From Faecalicatena orotica (GTDB lineage: Bacteria; Bacillota; Clostridia; Lachnospirales; Lachnospiraceae), in contig NZ_QGDL01000013.1 of NCBI RefSeq assembly GCF_003149245.1, positions 122,750 to 186,749 on the forward strand: 64,000 nt of DNA. Direction: 5' to 3'. Shown here piece by piece: positions 53,919 to 63,390 of this stretch. The notes beneath the pieces are model-generated. The model did not search any database. It was not told the DNA's origin and saw nothing but the letters and a program-made list of their open reading frames with translations. The position numbers and the translations under genes were made by a program. How positions within the stretch are numbered: the first letter of the stretch is position 1; every line of letters starts with the position of its first letter.

Positions 53919-54236
53919 ATGATGAAAACAGCGCAGTTTTTTCTTGAGAAAAGTACAGAGAACCCGATAGATTATGTGGCAAAATATAAAGAGGAGTTAT
54001 TCGAAGAGACAGAATGTGAAGATCCGGGGAAAAGCGAAGAACCTACAGATGTGGAGCCTGTGGAAGCAGAGGAAGAACCTTGTACTGATGTTTTGTGTCC
54101 GCGATGCGGGGCGGTCATGGTAAAACGCACTGCGGCAAAGGGGAAAAATGCAGGCAGGGAGTTTTACGGATGTTCCCGATTCCCGAAATGCAGAGGGATT
54201 GTGAATTTAGATGAAAAAGAAGGCTTCCGGTCCTAA
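53919..54236 (+). CDS. Orphan protein with topoisomerase-type zinc finger, possibly a gene remnant
   Basis: 105 residues (from ATG 53919): a short helical start, an acidic stretch rich in Glu, then a four-cysteine zinc finger CPRCGAVM-(x)n-YGCSRFPKC of the topoisomerase C-terminal type. Such fingers end NERD-domain nucleases and topoisomerase I. No ribosome site precedes either Met, and a terminator hairpin lies just upstream, so it may be the surviving 3' part of a larger gene. It overlaps the AraC gene end by 4 bp. Confidence 0.45.
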   Translation: MMKTAQFFLEKSTENPIDYVAKYKEELFEETECEDPGKSEEPTDVEPVEAEEEPCTDVLCPRCGAVMVKRTAAKGKNAGREFYGCSRFPKCRGIVNLDEKEGFRS

Positions 54237-55351
54237 GTAAAGGGCCGGAAGTCTTCTTTTTCCCCTGCGTGCACCTTCCGGTACTCCTGAGGTGACATAT
54301 GGTAAGTCCCCCGGAATACCCGGGAAAAGTGGTCCGCGGAGTTATAACCGATCTGTTCGGCAATCTCGCTTATCTTCTGGTTTGTATTCGTCAGATAATC
54401 TACGGCGTCAGCCATCCGCAGTCTTTTGATCAGTTCTGTAAAGTTATGCCCCGTATTCTGCTTAATCAAAGTACAAAGGTGAGGCTCGCTGTAGTGGAAC
54501 ATTTCCGCCAGCGAGGACAGAGTCAGTGTCTGGTAATTATGCTGGATATACTGCAGTACGAGTGAAAAATCTGATCCCATCTGATAATTATAAAACTGAA
54601 GAGTTTTACTGTAATTTCTCAGTAGATTGGAGAATAGCAGGTTAATCCAGCTGATGCAGCAGGTATTGCTATAAACATCATTCTTGTAGCTCTCTCCCAT
54701 AGCATTGCGCACGATGGTCTTGAGCCATGTATTATTTTCAGCAAAGAACAGGAGATAATTCGCGTGGGAATCATCCTGCAGAATCGTGCGGAAAAAGTAG
54801 GAAAGCAGGTCTTTTCTGGACATTAGTGAGAAAAAGGTTGTGTCAAACGTACTTTTTCTGAGCATGATACAGAACACCGTGGAATCATCGTCAATGACCA
54901 GGTCATGTTCCGAAGAAGGTGCGATAATACACAGCTCTCCTTCGCTGAGTACCCGGTTTGTTTTCTCAAACACAAAGGTGCAGGTTCCCTGTGCCACATA
55001 GTTAATCTCAAAATAGTTATGAGTATGTGTGGATGGCCTTGTATAACGGGGATGCCGGATGATAAAAGCATCCCTTGCCGTAGGGAAGATATCTGTCTCG
55101 GCAACCTTGAAATTCAGAGTCTGGCTGGGATTCAGAGTCAGTACCATAGAATCTACAACGCGGTTAAACTCATCATCTGTCATGCTTCCAAACAATTCAC
55201 TCGAAGCAGGGGATTCAGGGGACGTTTCCAGAAGGAGCCCCTTTTTATATAAATAGTCGGACATCTCCGGGAACTGCATCCTGTTTCCGGTCCGCAGATA
55301 ATAGTCTTTCATATGCTTCTGAAATTCCCCGTAGGTAATGTAATATGGCAT
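54233..55351 (-). CDS. AraC family transcriptional regulator
   Basis: 372 residues. The N-terminal cupin-like sensor (HNYFEINYVAQGTCTFVFE, GELCIIAPSSEHDLVIDDDS) is followed by a C-terminal double helix-turn-helix (LSSLAEMFHYSEPHLCTLIKQNTGHNFTEL and ISEIAEQIGYNSADHFSRVFRGTYHMSPQEYRK). ATG 55351 is chosen for AAGGAAGG 6 nt upstream. Lying amid three glycosidase operons that share a bipartite promoter box, it is the likely activator of all three. Confidence 0.92.
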   Translation of the reverse strand: MPYYITYGEFQKHMKDYYLRTGNRMQFPEMSDYLYKKGLLLETSPESPASSELFGSMTDDEFNRVVDSMVLTLNPSQTLNFKVAETDIFPTARDAFIIRHPRYTRPSTHTHNYFEINYVAQGTCTFVFEKTNRVLSEGELCIIAPSSEHDLVIDDDSTVFCIMLRKSTFDTTFFSLMSRKDLLSYFFRTILQDDSHANYLLFFAENNTWLKTIVRNAMGESYKNDVYSNTCCISWINLLFSNLLRNYSKTLQFYNYQMGSDFSLVLQYIQHNYQTLTLSSLAEMFHYSEPHLCTLIKQNTGHNFTELIKRLRMADAVDYLTNTNQKISEIAEQIGYNSADHFSRVFRGTYHMSPQEYRKVHAGEKEDFRPFT

Positions 55352-55501
55352 GTCTGTCCTTCCTTTCCTGATTACCAAAAGTATAACAAATGCCGGATTT
55401 ATATTCAACAAAATAAGCAGGGATATTCAGGAAATTAAATAAACCGTATATATGAAAATAGTTGTGGACATTCAAGAGGGTGACACAGTAACTGAAAATA
55501 A

Positions 55502-55555
55502 GTCGGATAATAAAAAAAATATTACATGGAGGTTATGGTGCGGGTACACTACAAT
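55502..55555 (+). promoter_or_regulatory. Bipartite activator box and -10, GH3-GH78 operon
   Basis: GTCGGAT (55502-55508), 15 nt, ACATGGA (55524-55530), 19 nt, TACAAT (55550-55555). A partial match ATGCCGGATTT (55390-55400) lies nearer the divergent AraC gene. Confidence 0.7.
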
Positions 55556-55610
55556 AGTAAGTAGAAAAGGAAAAGAATACAAAATGTGTATCAAAAGGAG
55601 AAAAGAGAGC

Positions 55611-57299
55611 ATGATCAGATATAAGGAAAAACCATTTTATTTAACAGACGAACAGGTGAAATGGGTGCATGATACATATGATTCCATGAGTTTTGACGAG
55701 CGGATCGGGCAGTTATTCTGCCCCATTGTCTTTACGAAAAACGAAAATGAATTAAAGGAATTAGTGGAAACGAAACATATCGGAGGTATGCTGTACAGAG
55801 AGGGGCCGGGAGAAGAGATCAGACAGGCCCATAAAGTACTGCAGGACACATCAAAAATCCCGCTTTTGACAGCCTCCAACCTGGAGTATGGCGGAAATGG
55901 TTCGGCAATTGAGGGAACTTATTTTGGCAGGGAAATGCTTGTGGCGGCATCCGGGGATGAAAAAAAGGCGTACCAGCTCGGCAGGGTAAGCTGCAGTGAG
56001 GGAGCGGCGGTCGGCGTAAACTGGTCTTTTGCACCTGTTGTGGACCTTGATTTTAATTACCATAACCCGATCACGAATGTCCGTACCTTTGGCTCGGATA
56101 CGGAAACTGTCATAAAGATGGGGAAAGCATATCTGGAAGCGGCAAAAGAACAGGGAGTGGCAGCTTCGGTAAAGCATTTCCCGGGGGATGGGGTCGATGA
56201 GCGTGACCAGCATCTCGTGACAAGTGTCAACTCCCTTTCCTGCGCTGAATGGGATGAGACTTATGGAAAGATATACCGCGAAATGATAGAGGCAGGCACC
56301 CTGACAATCATGGCCGCACACATTGCCATGCCTGCATATGAGGAATATTTCGACGGAAAAAAACCGGAAAAAATAATTCCGGCCACATTGTCACCAAATC
56401 TGTTGAAACGTCTGCTGCGGGAAAAACTTGGTTTTAACGGACTGATCTCCACAGATGCGACCCCGATGACAGGCTTCTGTGCTGCATGCGACAGGGAGAC
56501 AGCGATTCCGCTGAGCATCGAAAATGGATGCGATGTCATTCTGTTTAACAGGAACATGGAAGAGGACTTCCGTTTCATGCACAGGGGATATGAAAAAGGA
56601 ATTCTGTCAAAGGAGCGTCTTGAGGAGGCTGTAAAAAGAATACTTGCAGTAAAAGTATCAATGGGACTCATTGAAAAGCAGAAAAACAAAACCCTTGTAC
56701 CCGGACCGGAAGCCCTGGAGATTCTGAACTGCGGATTACACGATACATGGGCGAAAGAATGTGCTGACAAGGGTGTGACACTTGTAAAGGATACGCAGAG
56801 TTTACTTCCGATCAGCCCGCAGAAACAGAAAAGAATCCTTCTGGAGATGATGGGGGACTTTCCGTCCAATGAAAGAGTCTGCTCGTCCTTCACGGAGAAG
56901 CTTGGGAAAGAAGGTTTTGAAGTTACGGTATATGAACCAGAAGGCTTCGAGGTCATGGAAGACTCAGTTACCGCTTTTAAAGACAGGTACGATCTTGTCC
57001 TTTATATCGGCAATGTTGAGACCGCCTCCAACAAGACGGTATCCCGCCTGAACTGGCACACGATGTTCGGGCTTGGCAACAATATGCCGTGGATGGTACA
57101 TGAGGTTCCGGTCATGTTTGTCAGCGTCGGAAATCCGTATCATCTTCTGGACGCACCGATGATAAAGACGTACATTAACGGATACTGTAATTCAGAGTAC
57201 GTCATCGAGGCAGTTGTTGAAAAAATACTGGGCAGAAGCAGCTTCAAAGGGGTATCACCTGTGGACGCTTTCTGCGGCAGGGAGGACTTAACATTTTAA
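55611..57299 (+). CDS. GH3 family glycosidase, NagZ-like barrel
   Basis: 562 residues. Motifs: IGQLFCPIVF, KHFPGDGVDERDQHL (the KHFPG form seen in beta-N-acetylglucosaminidases) and nucleophile D282 in ISTDATPMTG, followed by an alpha/beta C-terminal domain (VTLVKDTQSLLPI). The GHG of classic NagZ is GDG here, and the full His/Asp dyad is not evident, so the substrate may be another beta-glycoside. ATG 55611 has AAAGGAG about 10 nt upstream. First gene of a four-gene operon. Confidence 0.87.
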   Translation: MIRYKEKPFYLTDEQVKWVHDTYDSMSFDERIGQLFCPIVFTKNENELKELVETKHIGGMLYREGPGEEIRQAHKVLQDTSKIPLLTASNLEYGGNGSAIEGTYFGREMLVAASGDEKKAYQLGRVSCSEGAAVGVNWSFAPVVDLDFNYHNPITNVRTFGSDTETVIKMGKAYLEAAKEQGVAASVKHFPGDGVDERDQHLVTSVNSLSCAEWDETYGKIYREMIEAGTLTIMAAHIAMPAYEEYFDGKKPEKIIPATLSPNLLKRLLREKLGFNGLISTDATPMTGFCAACDRETAIPLSIENGCDVILFNRNMEEDFRFMHRGYEKGILSKERLEEAVKRILAVKVSMGLIEKQKNKTLVPGPEALEILNCGLHDTWAKECADKGVTLVKDTQSLLPISPQKQKRILLEMMGDFPSNERVCSSFTEKLGKEGFEVTVYEPEGFEVMEDSVTAFKDRYDLVLYIGNVETASNKTVSRLNWHTMFGLGNNMPWMVHEVPVMFVSVGNPYHLLDAPMIKTYINGYCNSEYVIEAVVEKILGRSSFKGVSPVDAFCGREDLTF

Positions 57300-57330
57300 G
57301 ATTCTAGGAGTGCAAAGAAAGGAATGGAAC

Positions 57331-60132
57331 ATGAGAATTACGAATATAAGGATCAACGGGATCGACAATCCGGCCGGATTTCTCTATGAGAAGCTCATTT
57401 TTTCATGGAATGTCCGTGATACGGCAAGTAAAAGACAGACAAATGCAGTGATCGAGGTCAGTGACAGCAGAGACTTTAAAACGATACTCTGTAAAAAGGA
57501 GGGGCCGGATTTAAAGCAGGGCGGTGAAAGGCTGGATATGGACCTGAGGCCGCGGACAACTTATTTTTACCGTATTGCGGTAGAGGGCGATGCCAGGGAC
57601 CGCGCGGTCAGTGATATTTGCACTTTTGAGACGGGGAAAATGGATGAGTGCTGGGATGCCGACTGGATCAGCACGGAAAAAGAGGATACCTTCCACCCTG
57701 TCATGACGAAATCCTTTTCCGTTTCCAAAAAGATACGCCGTGCCAGATTATATGCGGCCGGAGTGGGCTTGTTTGAGGCATATATAAATGGGAAGAAACT
57801 TGGGGAGGAATATCTGGCCCCCTACGTGAACAACTATGAGAAAACTATTCAGGTCATGACCTTCCCGCTCGATGGCATTCTGAGGGAAAACGGTGGGAAT
57901 ACGCTGGAACTGCTGCTTGGAAAGGGATGGTACATAGGGACCTTCGGGCTGGAAATGCAGAAGGAAAACTACGGGGACCGCATGGCTGCGATTGCAGAGC
58001 TGCATCTGGAATACGAAGACGGGACGCACGAATGTATCTGCACGGACAAAAGCTGGAAATATTATGGCTCTGATATCGAGGAATCCGGCATTTATTTCGG
58101 GGAGATTCTGAACCGGATGCTGTGGGAGAAAAAGGAAAATCCGCACCGCCCGGTACAGGTTTTGGAACATCCGGAGGATGAGGAAGGGACAAGAAACCTT
58201 GCCAAGTCCCATCTGACGGACCGCATCAGCCTTAAGGTTCTGGCAAAGGAAAGAATCCCGGTGCAGGAGGTCCTTCGTACTACGGCGGGGGAGACCGTGC
58301 TGGATATGGGGCAGAACTTCGCTGGATATCTCGAATTCAGGGCAGATTTCCTAAAAGGGACGAAGGTCGTGCTTGATTTTGGGGAAATCCTGCAGGGAGG
58401 TAATTTCTACAACAAAAATTACCGTGAGGCAAAATCACAGTTTGTTTACGTTTCCAACGGATGTAAAGAGACTGTGCGGGCACATTTTACTTTCTTTGGT
58501 TTCCGCTATGTGCGTGTGACGGGATGGCCGGGAGCATGTAAGAAAGAAGATTTTACAGGCCGGGTACTCTATTCAGATCTCCGCAGAACTGGTTATATCA
58601 CTACTGGAAACGAGAAAATTAACAGATTATATAAAAACACTATATGGGGATTGAAATCCAACTTTATCGATATGCCTACGGACTGTCCACAGAGAAGCGA
58701 GCGCCTCGGATGGACCGGAGATGCACAGGTTTTTGCGCCAACCGCAAGCTACCACATGGATACACGCGCCTTCTTCCATAAATTTGTGAAGGATTTGAGA
58801 GATGAGCAGCAATATCTGGAGGGCGGGGTTCCAAACTATCTGCCGAATATCGGGCACAAAGAGGATGTAGGAAGTGTATGGGGCGATATCGCCACATTTC
58901 TTCCCGATACGCTTTATACATACTATGGAAATCTGGATGAGATGGAGTACTGCTATCCCCTGATGAAAGACTGGGTAGATTATATTGACAGAAAAGATTC
59001 CATGAGGGGAAATAGGCAGTATCTGTTCAACTTCGGATTCCATTTCGGAGACTGGCTTGCGCTGGACGGTCCTACCGAATCCAGTTTTAAGGGAAGTACA
59101 GACGATGACTATATTGCATCCGTTTACTACTACCGCTCCGCGCAGATTGTGAGAAAGATGGCTCAGAGGCTGGGGAAACAGGAGGATTCAGAACATTACC
59201 TTGCATTGGAAGAAAAAATTAAACGGGCAGTTTTACATGAATTCTTTACACCCGGCGGGCGTCTGGCCGTGGATACGCAGGCGGCTTATGTCATTGCTCT
59301 GAAGTTCGGACTGTATGTTGACAGAGACAAAACGATAGAACAATTTAAAATACGGTTGAAAAAAGACTGCAACAAGATCAAATGCGGCTTCGTTGGTGCA
59401 CCTCTGTTGTGCACGGTTCTGGCTGAAGCGGGCCTGTACGAAACCGCATATGACTTCTTGTTTCAGGAAGGTTTCCCCGGCTGGCTGTACAGCGTCGACC
59501 TCGGGGCGACTACAATCTGGGAACGGTGGAATTCGGTTTTACCGGATGGAACGATCAGTGATACGGGGATGAACTCTCTGAACCACTATGCGTATGGTTC
59601 CGTCATGGAATTTGTCTACGCATATGCGGCAGGAATCCGCCCGATGGAACCCGGTTTTAGGAAGGCTGTAATCGCACCGCATCCGGACATACGTCTGGGA
59701 AGTCTGGAATGCCTCTACGATTCTGTAAACGGCCTGTATGTCAGCAAGTGGAGCATTGAGGAAAACGGAACACTTAAGGTGCATATTGAGGTCCCGTTCG
59801 GCTGTGAGGCCGAGGCCTGCTTGCCTGGATATCCCGGAGGAAAACAGCTTCTGGGAGCGGGAAGTTACGATTTTGCTTATCAGCCAGAGAAAGACTTGAG
59901 AAAGCCGTATCATAGCAAAACCACACTTTCTCGAATTGCAAGGGATGAAAAAGCGATGGAGGTACTTGGCAGATACGCGCCGGCAATCGCAGGAATGGCT
60001 GCATCCGGCGATCCGGAAATGGGGGCGAATACACTGGAAGATATTTCGAAGATGGGGTATCTGCCGTTTGAACCAGAACAGCTGAAAAAAGCCATTGAAG
60101 AGATCAGTGAACTAAAGGTGGTCGATAAATAA
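57331..60132 (+). CDS. GH78 alpha-L-rhamnosidase
   Basis: 933 residues. N-terminal Ig-like (FSWNVRD) and Bac_rhamnosid_N domain (ARLYAAGVGLFEAYINGKKLGEEYLAPYVNNYEKT), then the (alpha/alpha)6 barrel with the hallmark TDCPQRSERLGWTGDAQVF; D451, E457 and D464 match the conserved acidic set. C-terminal part: GATTIWERWNSV, SLNHYAYGSVMEFVY. It releases terminal alpha-L-rhamnose from plant glycosides or pectin. ATG 57331 has AAAGGAATGG upstream. The C-terminal ~70 residues (RIARDEKAMEVLGRYAPAI) look like an extra helical tail. Confidence 0.93.
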   Translation: MRITNIRINGIDNPAGFLYEKLIFSWNVRDTASKRQTNAVIEVSDSRDFKTILCKKEGPDLKQGGERLDMDLRPRTTYFYRIAVEGDARDRAVSDICTFETGKMDECWDADWISTEKEDTFHPVMTKSFSVSKKIRRARLYAAGVGLFEAYINGKKLGEEYLAPYVNNYEKTIQVMTFPLDGILRENGGNTLELLLGKGWYIGTFGLEMQKENYGDRMAAIAELHLEYEDGTHECICTDKSWKYYGSDIEESGIYFGEILNRMLWEKKENPHRPVQVLEHPEDEEGTRNLAKSHLTDRISLKVLAKERIPVQEVLRTTAGETVLDMGQNFAGYLEFRADFLKGTKVVLDFGEILQGGNFYNKNYREAKSQFVYVSNGCKETVRAHFTFFGFRYVRVTGWPGACKKEDFTGRVLYSDLRRTGYITTGNEKINRLYKNTIWGLKSNFIDMPTDCPQRSERLGWTGDAQVFAPTASYHMDTRAFFHKFVKDLRDEQQYLEGGVPNYLPNIGHKEDVGSVWGDIATFLPDTLYTYYGNLDEMEYCYPLMKDWVDYIDRKDSMRGNRQYLFNFGFHFGDWLALDGPTESSFKGSTDDDYIASVYYYRSAQIVRKMAQRLGKQEDSEHYLALEEKIKRAVLHEFFTPGGRLAVDTQAAYVIALKFGLYVDRDKTIEQFKIRLKKDCNKIKCGFVGAPLLCTVLAEAGLYETAYDFLFQEGFPGWLYSVDLGATTIWERWNSVLPDGTISDTGMNSLNHYAYGSVMEFVYAYAAGIRPMEPGFRKAVIAPHPDIRLGSLECLYDSVNGLYVSKWSIEENGTLKVHIEVPFGCEAEACLPGYPGGKQLLGAGSYDFAYQPEKDLRKPYHSKTTLSRIARDEKAMEVLGRYAPAIAGMAASGDPEMGANTLEDISKMGYLPFEPEQLKKAIEEISELKVVDK

Positions 60133-60160
60133 GAGATAAAAATTGGAAGGAGACAGCAGC

Positions 60161-61060
60161 ATGGAACCAACACTGGAGCAGATTTTCGGGACATATATGT
60201 CATGGAAGATAGACGATACAACATGGGTGATTAACTTCATGAACGGGACAGAAAACATGTATCTATTGGAAGGGGAAGAAAAAGCCCTTCTGCTTGATAC
60301 AGGATACGGGGCCGGCAATCTGAGGCCGTATGTGGAACGGCTGACAGAAAAGCCGGTCATTGTGGCAAATACCCACTATCATCCGGACCATTCAGGGGGA
60401 AACGGAGAATTTGAGGAGGTTTATGTAAGCAGGGGGGAAAGGATTGATGCTCCGTCTGTTGAAACTCCCGGTGCGGTCCCCTTTGATCTGACACTCCTTC
60501 CGTATCCAGATTATAAAAAAATATATATCGGTGAGGGAGATACAATCGAACTGGGCGGCCGGACCGTAGACGTGCTGGATGTCAGACCGGCGCACTGTAA
60601 CAGCAGCCTGTTTTATCTGGACAGAGGGCACCGAATGCTGTTTAGCGGTGACGAGCTCGAGGCCGGACAGGTAATGATGTTTGATAATTCCAGAAACCCG
60701 GAAGCTCCGTATGACGTGGAAGAGAGACTGAAGAACTTTAAAGAGAACTTCCTCAGGCTGAAAGACATGTCAGATTGTTTTGATTACATACTCCCGAACC
60801 ACAATGGATATCCGATTGCAAAAAGTTATCTTGATGATTATGCAGGGCTTGTAGACAGTATATTTGACGGAACCGCAGCCATAGAGGATAAATTAAACCA
60901 TCCATTTGTAGAAATGGACCCGGGGGCAGAGAGATTATGCAGGGTGAGATACAGAAATGCAAGTATTTTCATCGAGAAAAAGCAGGTCATGAAAGTGTAC
61001 GGCGTGAAACCAACCGGTACAAGGATAAGGGAGAAGAGAAGTGAAAGCATTTATATTTGA
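60161..61060 (+). CDS. MBL-fold metallo-hydrolase
   Basis: 299 residues of the metallo-beta-lactamase fold: metal motif NTHYHPDHSGG (HxHxDH), D in LLDTGYG, H in PAHCNSSLFYLD, and FSGDELEAG, LPNHNGYP. Substrate unknown. ATG 60161 is chosen for GGAAGGAG 8 nt upstream. It is the third gene of the GH3-GH78 operon; the next gene starts inside its last codons. Confidence 0.88.
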   Translation: MEPTLEQIFGTYMSWKIDDTTWVINFMNGTENMYLLEGEEKALLLDTGYGAGNLRPYVERLTEKPVIVANTHYHPDHSGGNGEFEEVYVSRGERIDAPSVETPGAVPFDLTLLPYPDYKKIYIGEGDTIELGGRTVDVLDVRPAHCNSSLFYLDRGHRMLFSGDELEAGQVMMFDNSRNPEAPYDVEERLKNFKENFLRLKDMSDCFDYILPNHNGYPIAKSYLDDYAGLVDSIFDGTAAIEDKLNHPFVEMDPGAERLCRVRYRNASIFIEKKQVMKVYGVKPTGTRIREKRSESIYI

Positions 61061-61673
61061 TTTAGACGGTGTGATTGTATTTACAGACAAGTTCCACTAT
61101 CAGGCGTGGAAGAAGATGGCGGATGAGTTGGGGATTTATTTTGACGAAACTATCAACAACCGGCTCAGGGGTGTGAGCCGTGCGGAAAGTCTGGAAATTA
61201 TTCTGGAAAAGTATGAAGGAGAGCCGTTGTCCGGTGAAATAAAGGCACAGATGATGGAACAGAAGAATCGCACCTACCGCGAGCTTCTCGCAACAATGAC
61301 TCCGGATGATGTGACGGAAGAAGTGAGAGAAACGCTGAAAAGACTCCGCGAAAGAGGCCATAAGCTTGCAATCGGTTCTTCGAGTAAAAATGCCGGATTT
61401 ATTCTGGATAAGGTGGGGCTTACAGATGCGTTCGACGCTGTTTCAGACGGAAATAATATTACCCGTTCGAAACCGGACCCGGAGGTGTTTGTGAAGGCCG
61501 GGGAGTTTCTTGGAGTGAATCCCAAGGAGTGTATTGTTGTAGAAGATGCGTATGCCGGGATAGATGCTGCAAAGGCAGCGGGCATGGCATCGGTCGGGAT
61601 TGGAGATGCATCGGGATATGAGAAAGCAGATTACAGGATAGAAACATTCGGTGAACTGTTGGATATTGGTTGA
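61041..61673 (+). CDS. pgmB: Beta-phosphoglucomutase family HAD hydrolase
   Basis: 210 residues: HAD nucleophile D7 and acid/base D9 in FDLDGVIVFTDKFHYQAW, hinge RLRGVSRAESLEIIL, motif II SSSKN and motif IV VVEDAYAGIDAAKAAGM. These are beta-PGM features (beta-glucose-1-phosphate to glucose-6-phosphate). It starts with GTG and overlaps the MBL gene by 20 nt. Usual partners are GH65/GH94 phosphorylases, none of which is in the window. Confidence 0.87.
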   Translation: MKAFIFDLDGVIVFTDKFHYQAWKKMADELGIYFDETINNRLRGVSRAESLEIILEKYEGEPLSGEIKAQMMEQKNRTYRELLATMTPDDVTEEVRETLKRLRERGHKLAIGSSSKNAGFILDKVGLTDAFDAVSDGNNITRSKPDPEVFVKAGEFLGVNPKECIVVEDAYAGIDAAKAAGMASVGIGDASGYEKADYRIETFGELLDIG

Positions 61674-61731
61674 TGTTCATTGGTAAAAAAGTGGTATAAT
61701 CAAAGAAGTATTTTTTAAGGAGGCAAAAGTT

Positions 61732-62688
61732 ATGTTAACTGAAAAAATTAAGCTTTATGAGGATCGCGATAATGTCACTTTAACAACCTATGTGACAGCA
61801 GAGGAAGGGGAAATGAGGCAGCAGGGAAAGCGTCCTGCTATCCTGATCTGTCCCGGCGGCGGATATTTCAGCTGTTCAGACAGGGAGGCGGAGCCGGTTG
61901 CACTGAGGTTTGTGTCTATGGGGTACCATGCATTTGTCCTGAGATATTCTACATATGATGACGGAAAAAATACATTCCCAGATCTTTCCAGGCCAGTTGT
62001 ACCGAAAGAGGATACGAAACATCCGGCGCCTGTCCGTGATATTGGGAAGGCCATGCTCTATATCCGTGAACACGCAAAAAAATGGCTGGTTGACATGGAA
62101 CGCGTTGCAGTGTGCGGATTTTCCGCGGGCGCCCATAATTCGGCCATGTATTCCGTTTACTGGAACAGCCCCCTGCTGACAGAGTATTTCGGGGTGGAGG
62201 CGAATATGCTGAAACCTGCCGCGATTATTCTGGGATATACGCTGAGTGACTATACTTTTATGGAAAAATTTGAAATGAATGAGATGGATACAGCATTTTT
62301 TAAGGGGTCAAACACAGCTTACCTCGGCGAGCCTGAACCTTCTGAAGAAAAATTAAGGGAAGTTAGTCCTGCACTGAATGTGACTGAACATACTCCTCCT
62401 ACATTTTTATGGGCCACGTCCGCAGATGCAATGGTTCCGGTTCAGCACAGCCTGCGTATGGCACATGCCCTCGCAGACCAGAAGGTTCCGTTCGAACTGC
62501 ATATCTTCGAAGAGGGGGACCACGGCTTAAGTCTTGCTACCCAGGCAACGGCAATATCAAAAAAGATGATAAACAAAGATGCGTCAAAATGGATTGAACT
62601 GGCAGAGTGCTGGCTGGAAAAACGGTTTGCGCTTGATCTTCCGGAGAAGACGGAGTTTGAGCGGATGATGGAATTACAGCAGCATTAA
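61732..62688 (+). CDS. Alpha/beta-hydrolase esterase (carbohydrate esterase-like)
   Basis: 318 residues with oxyanion motif CPGGGYFSCSDRE, nucleophile S131 in GFSAG, Asp in SADAMVPVQHS and His in EGDHGLS. This is the Aes/BD-FAE-like esterase class that removes acetyl or feruloyl groups from plant oligosaccharides. AAGGAGG precedes the ATG. It has its own -10 (TATAAT, 61694-61699) but follows the GH78 operon closely, so readthrough is possible. Confidence 0.85.
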   Translation: MLTEKIKLYEDRDNVTLTTYVTAEEGEMRQQGKRPAILICPGGGYFSCSDREAEPVALRFVSMGYHAFVLRYSTYDDGKNTFPDLSRPVVPKEDTKHPAPVRDIGKAMLYIREHAKKWLVDMERVAVCGFSAGAHNSAMYSVYWNSPLLTEYFGVEANMLKPAAIILGYTLSDYTFMEKFEMNEMDTAFFKGSNTAYLGEPEPSEEKLREVSPALNVTEHTPPTFLWATSADAMVPVQHSLRMAHALADQKVPFELHIFEEGDHGLSLATQATAISKKMINKDASKWIELAECWLEKRFALDLPEKTEFERMMELQQH

Positions 62689-62713
62689 CACTGAATTGAA
62701 GTCCTTCCAGAAC

Positions 62714-62742
62714 TTGATTTTATGTGGGGAACACGGTATGAT
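62714..62742 (+). promoter_or_regulatory. Promoter of the VanZ-family gene
   Basis: TTGATT (62714-62719), 17-nt spacer, TATGAT (62737-62742). Confidence 0.6.
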
Positions 62743-62805
62743 AGAAAAATGATTTTACCACTAACAGTTACCATATAAGTGTTTTATACAAAGGAAGTGA
62801 CATAA

Positions 62806-63390
62806 ATGTTCAAGAAATGTATGTTGTTAATATTAAAACCGCTGTCTTTTTTACCGGCGATCCTCATGATGCTGGTCATCTTTAACTTTTCAGCCCAGAC
62901 AGGGGATGATTCCGGAAATTTGAGCTATACGGTGAGCCACAAGATTGTTACATTTGGGAATGAAGTTCTTCAGAAGAATATGGAGGACTGGGAGATAGAT
63001 GAGAAGGCCTATGAAATCGAATATCCGGTCAGAAAGCTGGCCCATATGACGGAATATTTTATCCTTGCCGTTACGGTATCTCTTCCCTTCTATGTATATG
63101 GTCTGAGGGGCTTTGGACTCATGATCGTTGCAGGGCTTATCTGTGTAGGATTTGCCTGCGGGGATGAGTATCACCAGTCTTTTGTAGACGGCAGGGGACC
63201 TTCTGTGAAAGATGTCGGGATTGACAGTATCGGTGTCTTTTTTGGTATTATGGCCGTACGCATCTGTTGCTGGACGTTCCTTGCCCCGGGAAGAATGATG
63301 GAGCGCAGCAGGCGCAGATGGGAGCGGAAGAGGGCAAGACAGAGAGAACGGGAAAGAGAGATGCAGCGGCAGAGAAGACGCGGACGCTGA
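62806..63390 (+). CDS. VanZ family membrane protein
   Basis: 194 residues with four predicted spans and the VanZ signatures FSAQTGDDS, VRKLAHMTEYFILA and CGDEYHQSFVDGRGPSVKDVGIDSIG. The C-terminal 35 residues are extremely Arg-rich (RRRWERKRARQREREREMQR), an unusual cytoplasmic tail. VanZ-like proteins affect low-level glycopeptide resistance in some Gram-positives; the role here is unknown. GGAAGTG precedes the ATG. Confidence 0.9.
   Translation: MFKKCMLLILKPLSFLPAILMMLVIFNFSAQTGDDSGNLSYTVSHKIVTFGNEVLQKNMEDWEIDEKAYEIEYPVRKLAHMTEYFILAVTVSLPFYVYGLRGFGLMIVAGLICVGFACGDEYHQSFVDGRGPSVKDVGIDSIGVFFGIMAVRICCWTFLAPGRMMERSRRRWERKRARQREREREMQRQRRRGR

Noticed and set aside
54905..55252. 115-codon plus-strand frame inside the AraC gene
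   Set aside because: Shadow of the AraC coding sequence on the other strand, with no start signal.
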